Shown here in pieces: positions 27,150-34,434 of a stretch of 64,000 nt of DNA. Both the position numbers and the translations under genes were made by a program. The first letter of the stretch is position 1. The number at the start of each line of letters is the position of its first letter. Below the pieces are notes generated by a model that ran no database searches, was not told the DNA's origin, and worked only from the letters and a program-made list of their open reading frames with translations. The stretch spans positions 248,001 through 312,000 of the forward strand of contig CP065000.1 in the NCBI GenBank assembly GCA_016700075.1. The letters are read 5' to 3'. This DNA is from Acidobacteriota bacterium (GTDB taxonomy: Bacteria; Acidobacteriota; Blastocatellia; Pyrinomonadales; Pyrinomonadaceae).

Positions 27150-28997
27150 ATGAACGAGCAAACCTACCCATCTGGTCGTGTTGTAAAGAATGTTTTGGAT
27201 GCCAACGGTGATCTTGAGATCGTCCAGTCAAAGAAGAATTCCGCCGCCGGGTACTGGAACTACGCCGAAAACTTCACCTACAACGGCGCTGGTGCGGTGA
27301 CCTCGATGCAGTTAGGAAATGGCAAATGGGAATCGACGCAGTTCAACTCAAGACTGCAACCGACGCAGATCGCCCTCGGCTCAACGAACGAAGCGACGAA
27401 TTTGCTGAAACTCGACTACAGCTACGGCACGACCGCGAACAACGGGAATGTGCTCTCTCAAAAGATCACCGTTAATCGCCCAAGTCAGTCCGATCTCGTG
27501 TTCGATCAGCTTTATACTTACGATTCGTTGAATAGAATCACGTCTGCCGAGGAGAAAACGGGGACGACGGTCAACTGGAATCAGACATATACTTTTGACC
27601 GGTACGGTAATCGGAATTTTAATGAGAGCCTGACGACGACTTTGCCGAAGGGTTGCGTGGACGGCGGGAATCCTGTGGTGTGTTTAGCCGACCGAAAGGT
27701 TTTCAATCCCGAGCTTGATCCTGCAAACAACCGCATGGCAACGGGTCAAGGTTGGGCCTATGACGCCGCCGGCAACGTCACTACCGACGCCGAAGGCCGC
27801 ACTTTTACCTACGATGGCGAGAACAAACAGATCGAGGTCAAAAACTATTCTAACGCGACCGTTGGTCAATATTTTTTCGACGGCGACGGCAAACGTATCA
27901 AGAAAGTAGTGCCTTCGACAGGCGAAACGACAATTTTCATCTACGACGCCGGTGCAAAACTCATCGACGAATACTCAACGATCATCCAACCTGTTCAAGA
28001 CGCCAAAGTCCAATACCTAACCAACGACCACCTCGGCTCCCCACGCATCAACACCGACCGCGACGGCAACGTAACATCAAGACGCGACTTCCACCCTTTC
28101 GGCGAAGAGATCGCCCGCTCCGCCTACGGCTCCGACATCGTCCGCCAGAAATTCACCGGCTATGAACGTGATAGTGAAATAAATCTCGATTACGCCGGGA
28201 CGAGGTATTACAACTCACAGCATGGACGGTTCACAAGTCCGGATGATTTTCTTAATGACACGCACGTTTCTGACCCAAAGAGTTGGAATCTTTATGTCTA
28301 TGTTCGTAACAATCCCCTGAATTACATAGACCCGTTTGGCGAGGAAGTTTACAGCACAAACCTCAGTGATGAGGAGAAAAAGAAACTAATTGAGGATTGG
28401 CAAAAGAAGACGGGCTACAAAAATGTCTACTTTGACAAAGACAACAAACTGGTAATTGACACTAAGGCGGGCTTTGAAGGCGGTTCGAAATCTGCTCGTC
28501 AATTACTTTCTGACGCTGTGAATTCTACGGAGAAGCGATTTAACCTGACTTCTGTCGACGATAAGAAAGTTGCATTTGCAGAGGTTGACGCGGGAACAAT
28601 CAATTACGACGGTTCTGGTAAAAAGGTCGGACCAACCGTTTTCAAAGTCAGCATAGATTTCAAGGACTTTAATCAATTTCGAGCCAGCGACAAAGACGCG
28701 GTAGCGGCTTTTTCTATCGGCATAGCTGTATTCCATGAAGTTGCCCACAAACTTTATACAGAGATTGGCGACAAACCTAACAGCGACACCGATCCTGGGC
28801 CTGTGGAAAACACGTACATCAATCCAATTCGCCGTGAGTTAGGCTTGGCAGAACGTATTTATTATTCTGGGAAATCAACACCGGCCGCACTAAAATCGTT
28901 TTTCCCCAGCGGCGGAAATCAACTCCTTTTCAGGCTCAACAAGAAGGACAAAATACTTCGCTGGCAGACTGACCAGGTAGGAGGAAAGGTGCAATAA
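27150..28997 (+). CDS. Orphan RHS cassette 7: truncated core plus HExxH tip
   Basis: RHS homology starts near 27087 (equal to about 11572 of the full gene); the first ATG is at 27150 (MNEQTYPSGRVVKNVLDANG). The hinge is GRFTSPDDFLNDTHVSDPKSWNLYVYVRNNPLNYIDPFG in overall plan, of the same subtype as cassettes 2 and 8. The tip (about 230 aa) has IAVFHEVAHKLYTEIG (His529), an HExxH zincin signature, and a later RRELGLAER that could contribute a ligand. The surrounding tip sequence differs from tips 1 and 2, so the three zincin tips are not simple copies. The stop is one base before the next gene. Confidence 0.78.
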   Translation: MNEQTYPSGRVVKNVLDANGDLEIVQSKKNSAAGYWNYAENFTYNGAGAVTSMQLGNGKWESTQFNSRLQPTQIALGSTNEATNLLKLDYSYGTTANNGNVLSQKITVNRPSQSDLVFDQLYTYDSLNRITSAEEKTGTTVNWNQTYTFDRYGNRNFNESLTTTLPKGCVDGGNPVVCLADRKVFNPELDPANNRMATGQGWAYDAAGNVTTDAEGRTFTYDGENKQIEVKNYSNATVGQYFFDGDGKRIKKVVPSTGETTIFIYDAGAKLIDEYSTIIQPVQDAKVQYLTNDHLGSPRINTDRDGNVTSRRDFHPFGEEIARSAYGSDIVRQKFTGYERDSEINLDYAGTRYYNSQHGRFTSPDDFLNDTHVSDPKSWNLYVYVRNNPLNYIDPFGEEVYSTNLSDEEKKKLIEDWQKKTGYKNVYFDKDNKLVIDTKAGFEGGSKSARQLLSDAVNSTEKRFNLTSVDDKKVAFAEVDAGTINYDGSGKKVGPTVFKVSIDFKDFNQFRASDKDAVAAFSIGIAVFHEVAHKLYTEIGDKPNSDTDPGPVENTYINPIRRELGLAERIYYSGKSTPAALKSFFPSGGNQLLFRLNKKDKILRWQTDQVGGKVQ

Positions 28998-28998
28998 A

Positions 28999-29805
28999 AT
29001 GAGTTACACGCAGATAATCAAACCAAGTTTTGCCGTTCTTCTCCTAGTGTGTTTTTTCGCTCTTACGATATTGGGACAGTCGCAAAAAAGTTATCAGGAC
29101 ACGTTAAAATTGTTGTCTGAAATGAATGACGTGAAAAGTAACAACGATAAATTAGCGAAACTGTTCCGAGCGGGCGACGAACGAATAGCGGACTTGCTCA
29201 AAGCCCTCGACGATCCCAATCCCGATATAAGCCTTCGCGCTCAAGTTGTCATTCGCTACTTGGGAAACGATGTCGGAGTAAAAGGTTTGTTTGAGTGGTA
29301 TGACAAGCAAAAACAGTTTCGAGTCGCCGGACCTATTCCCTTGCCGTTAAGTGAGTGGGATTACAAAGTTGTTTATGCACAGTATATAACCGAGCCGCCG
29401 GAAAAATGGGTTAAGTCAGAACCTTACATGTATGCCTTAGCACTTGACGATTCGCCAAAAGCCAAAGAAGCGCTGGAAAAGATGATAAGAATCGCGAGCA
29501 ATCTTGACGAAGCTACCGTTGCTAATCGCGCGGCAAGTCGTATTCAAGCAGATCAGCCTGCAAAAATACTAGCAGGCAAGGAAGACTTGGCGGACTTGAT
29601 TCGGAGTAATGCGTTTTTCATTTCGTCTGATGACCGGAAATATACTTCAGCTCGTTTCTTAGCATTGAACGGTGCGAAGAACAAAGGGCTTATTGAGGTG
29701 TATATAAATCGGGGAAGGTTATCCGAGGGGTGGTATCACGTTGTCGTTCAAAAATGTGAACAGGGCTGGCGGTTCTTTTCTATTACTCCGGTTGCCACCT
29801 CGTGA
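28999..29805 (+). CDS. Partner of tip 7: secreted helical protein
   Basis: It begins one base after the tip 7 stop. The 268-residue product has a Sec signal peptide (FAVLLLVCFFALTILGQS). The first half is helical and contains RIADLLKALDDPNPDISLRA, a HEAT-repeat-like phrase. The C-terminal half ends in a beta-rich ISPTSD-like domain (VYINRGRLSEGWYHVVVQK). Not a recognised family. By context it is the periplasmic partner or inhibitor of the metallopeptidase-like tip. Confidence 0.65.
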   Translation: MSYTQIIKPSFAVLLLVCFFALTILGQSQKSYQDTLKLLSEMNDVKSNNDKLAKLFRAGDERIADLLKALDDPNPDISLRAQVVIRYLGNDVGVKGLFEWYDKQKQFRVAGPIPLPLSEWDYKVVYAQYITEPPEKWVKSEPYMYALALDDSPKAKEALEKMIRIASNLDEATVANRAASRIQADQPAKILAGKEDLADLIRSNAFFISSDDRKYTSARFLALNGAKNKGLIEVYINRGRLSEGWYHVVVQKCEQGWRFFSITPVATS

Positions 29806-29829
29806 GAACCGCGCGATCTTTTCGATGGC

Positions 29830-30287
29830 GAATTACTAGGGAAAGTTAGAAAGTAAAAATAGTTAGAAAATACGTCTCTGCACTTGACAGCCTTTTTCGG
29901 ACGGCAGTTCACCTTCAACGGCGATAACAAGCAGGTCGAGGTCAGGAACAGTGCGAACCAGGTGGTGGGCGAGTACAAATACGATGGGCTCGGGAAGAGG
30001 ATCAAGAAAGAGACCGCGACCGAGTATGTTGTGCTCGTTTATGACGGTTTGGGCAAGTTGATCGGCGAGTACTCGGCGGATGGGCCGCCGGCCGCCCCGA
30101 CCGTCAACTACACGGCGACGGACCCGCTCGGCAGTCCGCGGGTTCTGACGAACAAACAGGGCGAGGTTGTTTCGCGGCGAGACTTTATGCCCTTTGGCGA
30201 GGAGATCGTAGCGATGGCGGAGACGCACCGGACGCCCGGCGACAAATATGGCCTCGGAGATGGCGTTCGGCAGAAATTCACCGGCTA
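29830..30287 (+). repeat. Direct repeat copy A shared by cassettes 8 and 9
   Basis: This stretch is nearly identical to 31877-32335. It includes about 55 bp of non-RHS sequence upstream of the core fragment (with TTAGAAAATACGTCTCTGCA) and the whole truncated core up to the GYE motif of the hinge. The RHS part differs at only one base near the left edge. Sequence outside is unrelated or clearly diverged. Confidence 0.9.
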
Positions 30288-31179
30288 TGAACGTGATAAT
30301 GAGATAAATCTTGATTTTGCTGAGGCGCGTTACTACAATCCGATGCACGGGCGTTTCACCAGCCCCGATGATTTCTTCAATGACACTCACGTATCCGAGC
30401 CTCAAAGTTGGAATCTTTATGCTTATGTGCGAAACAACCCGCTAGTGTTTGTTGATCCTACTGGAATGAGGGCGACCGACTTTATCGATATTGGGACAGG
30501 GGATCGGGTGCATATAGACGACGGAAAAGATCAGGTAATTGCAGCACAAAGCGCGGACATCGCACAGTTTCAAAAAGAAATCAACTCTGACAGGGCAGCA
30601 TACGACGAGCGATTACGAGTTTTTGAGAACTCAGCTAACAACCTTCACATGAATACGGCCCAGTTCAATGATTTGGCCGGAGTCATTTATGCCGAAGCAT
30701 CTAATAACGCAACGTGGCAAGAGTCGGCGGGCATTCATGGTGTCTTAAGAAACAGAGCTGCCGCTGACGGAAACAGCGTTCTGGATCAGGCCAATGATAC
30801 ATCTCAGGTATTTGGCGCTAACGACAAAGGCAAGATATTCAGTCCAAATGCCTCGCAATCAAAAGTCAACGCTGTTTACAAAGGCATAGCTCTGTCAGTT
30901 GTGACGGGTAAAGACATCTCGAACGGCGCTTATTATTGGCACGGCACGGATTTCAGACGGCCTACCGCCGGTTCAAAAGCCCACGAACGCTTTTATAAGA
31001 CGGGCTTTCAGTTTACTTCTCCTTCCCACAACATTTGGAATCTGCCTGACAAGAAGTCAGGAAGCAGGAAGTACGATTTCAAATACGAATCGACGGGGGC
31101 TCAAGGCCAAACAACGTTTATGAAATTAACCCAGGCATGGATGAAAGCAAATGGAGCGACGCGCTGGAATGGAAAATAG
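29884..31179 (+). CDS. Orphan RHS cassette 8: truncated core plus SleB-like hydrolase tip
   Basis: The frame starts with TTG at 29884, and RHS homology begins near 29899 (GRQFTFNGDNKQVEV), equal to about 12280 of the full gene. The hinge is GRFTSPDDFFNDTHVSEPQ, then NLYAYVRNNPLVFVDPTG. The tip (about 235 aa) contains DLAGVIYAEASNNATWQ (Glu271) followed by GIHGVLRNRAAADG and QVFGANDKGK. This order (LAxVIYxEA, then VxxNR, then QF) resembles cell-wall hydrolases of the SleB type, which cleave peptidoglycan. The match is by motif only, and the later half of the tip is unfamiliar. Confidence 0.72.
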   Translation: MTAFFGRQFTFNGDNKQVEVRNSANQVVGEYKYDGLGKRIKKETATEYVVLVYDGLGKLIGEYSADGPPAAPTVNYTATDPLGSPRVLTNKQGEVVSRRDFMPFGEEIVAMAETHRTPGDKYGLGDGVRQKFTGYERDNEINLDFAEARYYNPMHGRFTSPDDFFNDTHVSEPQSWNLYAYVRNNPLVFVDPTGMRATDFIDIGTGDRVHIDDGKDQVIAAQSADIAQFQKEINSDRAAYDERLRVFENSANNLHMNTAQFNDLAGVIYAEASNNATWQESAGIHGVLRNRAAADGNSVLDQANDTSQVFGANDKGKIFSPNASQSKVNAVYKGIALSVVTGKDISNGAYYWHGTDFRRPTAGSKAHERFYKTGFQFTSPSHNIWNLPDKKSGSRKYDFKYESTGAQGQTTFMKLTQAWMKANGATRWNGK

Positions 31180-31858
31180 GAATAAGGTAATTCGTTTAAT
31201 GTCGATAATTCTCTCATTTTTTATTCTTTGGGGATGTTCCAGAGGTGAACTGGCCCGCTCGGTTGAACATAGCCAAACGCCTGCCGTTGTCGGAAATGGC
31301 GCAACGCCCGAGGTCTTTAGAAATGGCAAAACGACCAATAGCGCTGTAAACGTCCAAAAGCCTGTTCTCATTAAAGGCGGTGAAATCTGCGAAGACTATC
31401 TTTTGCAAAAGATTACTAAGGAAAAAGCTGAGGGTAGTCGAATAGCAAAACTAAAAGCCTTCAATACCAATGATGAAACTCTTTCACCCGATCTTAAGAA
31501 GTGGCTTGAAACCAGAGACGAAAAGGAACTTGTCGCATCCGAACTACGACACGAAGAAAAAAAAGTTCTGATACTCGGTTCGACTAACACAAAGGCTACC
31601 GGTATAGCCTCTAACTTTCAGAACTGGTTCATCCGATTTGATAGCCAGTCAATTGAGTTTCTAAGCCTGTCCGAAAATCCAGAACTCATTTTTTGGGACA
31701 AAGACGACTTATTAAATTATTACCTTGTCACATACAACGCTCAGTTTGTAGAAAACAAGGACTGGGATAATCTCACGTTAGATCTGGAAAGGTATCGTAT
31801 AAACGCAGAAGGCAAATCTCAATTGGTAGCCGAAGAACAAAACGTGAAATGTGAATGA
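31169..31858 (+). CDS. Partner of tip 8: lipoprotein of unknown family
   Basis: The start at 31169 overlaps the tip 8 stop by 11 bases; a frame upstream (31151) lacks support. A lipobox (IILSFFILWGC) directs the protein to a membrane, which suits protection against a peptidoglycan-acting tip. The 229-residue product is strongly charged and AT-rich. Its C-terminal half reads like an alpha/beta domain (LILGSTNTKATGIASNFQNW). Family not recognised; its role is inferred from position. Confidence 0.65.
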   Translation: MENRNKVIRLMSIILSFFILWGCSRGELARSVEHSQTPAVVGNGATPEVFRNGKTTNSAVNVQKPVLIKGGEICEDYLLQKITKEKAEGSRIAKLKAFNTNDETLSPDLKKWLETRDEKELVASELRHEEKKVLILGSTNTKATGIASNFQNWFIRFDSQSIEFLSLSENPELIFWDKDDLLNYYLVTYNAQFVENKDWDNLTLDLERYRINAEGKSQLVAEEQNVKCE

Positions 31859-31876
31859 TTCTTGCCGAAAAACGAC

Positions 31877-32335
31877 GAATTACTAAGGAAAGTTAGTAAT
31901 TCAAAAATAGTTAGAAAATACGTCTCTGCACTTGACAGCTTTTTTCGGACGGCAGTTCACCTTCAACGGCGATAACAAGCAGGTCGAGGTCAGGAACAGT
32001 GCGAACCAGGTGGTGGGCGAGTACAAATACGATGGGCTCGGGAAGAGGATCAAGAAAGAGACCGCGACCGAGTATGTTGTGCTCGTTTATGACGGTTTGG
32101 GCAAGTTGATCGGCGAGTACTCGGCGGATGGGCCGCCGGCCGCCCCGACCGTCAACTACACGGCGACGGACCCGCTCGGCAGTCCGCGGGTTCTGACGAA
32201 CAAACAGGGCGAGGTTGTTTCGCGGCGAGACTTTATGCCCTTTGGCGAGGAGATCGTAGCGATGGCGGAGACGCACCGGACGCCCGGCGACAAATATGGC
32301 CTCGGAGATGGCGTTCGGCAGAAATTCACCGGCTA
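31877..32335 (+). repeat. Direct repeat copy B shared by cassettes 8 and 9
   Basis: This is the second copy of the near-identical repeat described at 29830-30287. It ends within the GYE motif, after which the hinge and tip differ completely between the two cassettes. Confidence 0.9.
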
Positions 32336-33137
32336 CGAACGCGACGCCGAGACCGATTTGAATTTTGCACAAGCTAGGTACCAAGTGGCGTCTTTGGGTC
32401 GGTTTTCGAGCCCCGATCCATTGATCCTGAGTGCCCGCCTTGCATTTCCGCAGACTTGGAATCGCTACATTTATGTACTCAACAACCCGTGTAGTCAATT
32501 CGACCCAGAGGGCTTATACCCATCTCCGGCCTTCAATTGTTCCGAAACTGTAACCAGTTGTCTAAACGATGAACAGCGGCGTATTCTCACTGAATCCAAA
32601 GTAAAAGTTGGAAAAGAAACGCTTTCGGGCGAGGCACTTTACAACGCACTCACGGAAAAACAGCAAAACGCGTTTGTAAACGTGACCGATAAGCTGGCTT
32701 CATATTCAACTAACGATGGAAAATCATTGCTCGCCTCGGTTAAGGCTGTCACCGAATTTCGCAATGATCGGATATTTGCAACGGTCGATAAGAACATTGG
32801 ATCAAATCTAAACGAGTCCAGTGAATTTTCCCGTGCAAATGCTAGTCAACATGCCCCGTTTGATTCTAGCAGTTTCAAGAGCAACGATTCGACTTTGGGA
32901 AACATACAAATTTCTTTGAATAGTTCAGGAACGGGAGCAGATATCGATATCGATATTGGAAATGTAAAATCAGGCGACATTGCGGGACCCGTCATTCATT
33001 TTTTTGAAGTCGTCCGCAACAAATTGTTCAAGAAGCAAACTGGTCAGGACACCGTTCGAAGAATATTGATAGCAGATCCGAAAGTTCAGACCGTTACACC
33101 AAGCTCAGACCCAAAATTCAATCGGAGGCCTAGATGA
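31932..33137 (+). CDS. Orphan RHS cassette 9: truncated core plus unnamed family tip
   Basis: The core fragment is the same as in cassette 8 up to GYE, then switches to the GRFSSPDPLILSARLAFPQ hinge subtype and YIYVLNNPCSQFDPEG. The tip (about 205 aa) is the third member of the family seen in tips 4 and 6: CLNDEQRRILTESKVKV, GEALYNALTEKQQNAFVNV, RIFATVDKNIG and NIQISLNSSGTGADIDIDI. It has no signal peptide. The stop overlaps the next start (ATGA). Confidence 0.75.
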   Translation: MTAFFGRQFTFNGDNKQVEVRNSANQVVGEYKYDGLGKRIKKETATEYVVLVYDGLGKLIGEYSADGPPAAPTVNYTATDPLGSPRVLTNKQGEVVSRRDFMPFGEEIVAMAETHRTPGDKYGLGDGVRQKFTGYERDAETDLNFAQARYQVASLGRFSSPDPLILSARLAFPQTWNRYIYVLNNPCSQFDPEGLYPSPAFNCSETVTSCLNDEQRRILTESKVKVGKETLSGEALYNALTEKQQNAFVNVTDKLASYSTNDGKSLLASVKAVTEFRNDRIFATVDKNIGSNLNESSEFSRANASQHAPFDSSSFKSNDSTLGNIQISLNSSGTGADIDIDIGNVKSGDIAGPVIHFFEVVRNKLFKKQTGQDTVRRILIADPKVQTVTPSSDPKFNRRPR

Positions 33138-33736
33138 ATCAAACAAGGGGCATATTTTTGACAACATGTTTTTCAGGCAGTTGGCTCTTTATCTTCTTAA
33201 TCTGCTCGATTTCATCCTTCGGGCAATCAATTGATTCTCAACCAGAGACCATTGATTGCGGTCTATTTGTTGAAGGTGGATTGGATGCTCCATCAGAAAA
33301 TCCTGTTTTGTCTGGACGTGTCTTCGCAGTTCCAGATTTGAGATTCTTTATCTCACCATCGGAAAGACGCTCTGCATTTGGTGTCAAGCAGATCAAGGTG
33401 TTTTACATATGGGAGTGGTTCAGGTTTCCTTACCCGGACCGTGCAAATGGAGCATGGGACGAAGCGGTTGATATCGTAGAATGTAATTCAATACCTACGA
33501 ATATGTTTACGATTCCGTCATTTTCGGTGAGGCCGCGAGGTTGGTATTCGGGCAAGTTTGCCAATACGGGTAAAAATTTACCCCGATTTGTTCGAGTCGA
33601 AATCAGTTTCGAGATTGATGATTGTGGCACTCAAAGATTGAAATTCAGTCCGAAGGAACTTGATCGATTCGGAAAGTCGAGAGCAAATGTGCAAATTACT
33701 TGCGGAGCACCGCCGAAATATACTTTTCAGCGTTGA
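33134..33736 (+). CDS. Partner of tip 9: secreted protein of unknown family
   Basis: It overlaps the tip 9 stop by four bases. The 200-residue product has a Sec signal peptide (GSWLFIFLICSISSFGQS) and a beta-rich mature domain with several Cys residues (IDCGLFVEGG, IVECNSIP, IDDCGTQRL, VQITCG) that could form disulfides in the periplasm. The family is not recognised. By arrangement it is the partner of the tip 9 domain, though it shows no visible similarity to the partners of the related tips 4 and 6. Confidence 0.65.
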   Translation: MNQTRGIFLTTCFSGSWLFIFLICSISSFGQSIDSQPETIDCGLFVEGGLDAPSENPVLSGRVFAVPDLRFFISPSERRSAFGVKQIKVFYIWEWFRFPYPDRANGAWDEAVDIVECNSIPTNMFTIPSFSVRPRGWYSGKFANTGKNLPRFVRVEISFEIDDCGTQRLKFSPKELDRFGKSRANVQITCGAPPKYTFQR

Positions 33737-33797
33737 CTAGGTAATCTCGTTTCGACATCGTCATTTGTCGTGGTACAAAAAAGGTATCTGCTCGCCT

Positions 33798-34313
33798 GAG
33801 AATGTGTGTGAACGATGAGAATCCTGTGATGTGTGCGGCGGAGCGGAGTGTTTACAATCCGACGCAAAACGCTACAAACAACAGGATGGCGGCGGGCCAA
33901 GGCTGGGCCTACGACGCTGCCGGTAACGTCTCGACCGACCCCGAAGGCCGTACGTTCATTTACGACGCAGAAAACAAACAAACCGAAGTCCGCGACCAAT
34001 ACAACACCGTGATCGGCCAATACCGCTACGACGGCGACGGAAAACGTGTCAAGAAGATCGTCCCCGCAACCGGCGAAGTGACCGTCTTCGTCTACGACGC
34101 AAGCGGAAAATCCATCGCCGAGTACTCAACCGTCGTCGAATCAGCCGAAAACGCCAAAGTCGCGTACCTAACCGCCGACCACCTCGGCAGTCCCAGAATC
34201 AACACCGACCGCGACGGCAACGTCACATCAAGACGCGACTTCCACCCATTCGGCGAACAGATTTACACCGCCCAACGCACCGCCGCCCTAGACTACGACG
34301 CCGACACCCTTCG
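33798..34313 (+). pseudogene. RHS core fragment without tip (cassette 10 remnant)
   Basis: RHS core homology resumes near 33798 (NDENPVMCAAERSVYNP) and proceeds through WAYDAAGNVSTD, EVTVFVYDASGKSIAEY, HLGSPRINTDRDGNV and FHPFGEQIYTAQRT. It stops at DTLRK, just before the GYE/hinge motif. The hinge, tip and partner are missing. Downstream sequence changes within a few bases to the end of a short-chain dehydrogenase gene, so this fragment marks the right edge of the array. Confidence 0.85.
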
Positions 34314-34433
34314 AAAAGAATTGGTCGAGCTGACGATATCGCCGAGATGGGATTATTTCTGTTGACGGAAAGGTCTTCGTGGATCACCGGGCAGATAATT
34401 CACGTGGATGGCGGGATAGGCGATCTGCGATAG
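34311..34433 (+). pseudogene. 3' fragment of a short-chain dehydrogenase/reductase gene
   Basis: In the frame ending with TAG at 34431 the sequence reads KRIGRADDIAEMGLFLL, then TERSSWITGQIIHVDGG and IGDLR. This is the standard C-terminus of SDR-family oxidoreductases (the pattern RxGxADDIA, then SxxITGQxxxVDGG). Only 40 codons are present, without start, NAD-binding motif or catalytic Tyr-Lys. The RHS remnant frame reads through this region in a different frame and ends at 34365. The SDR stop is one base from the stop of the convergent lipoprotein gene, as expected for an originally intact neighbour. Confidence 0.85.
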
Positions 34434-34434
34434 A

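Noticed and set aside
29863..32498. Long antisense open frames over the RHS core (for example 29863-30405, 31911-32498, 14934-15458)
   Set aside because: They are shadows of the repeated core on the other strand, have biased Arg/Val composition and recur wherever the core is present.
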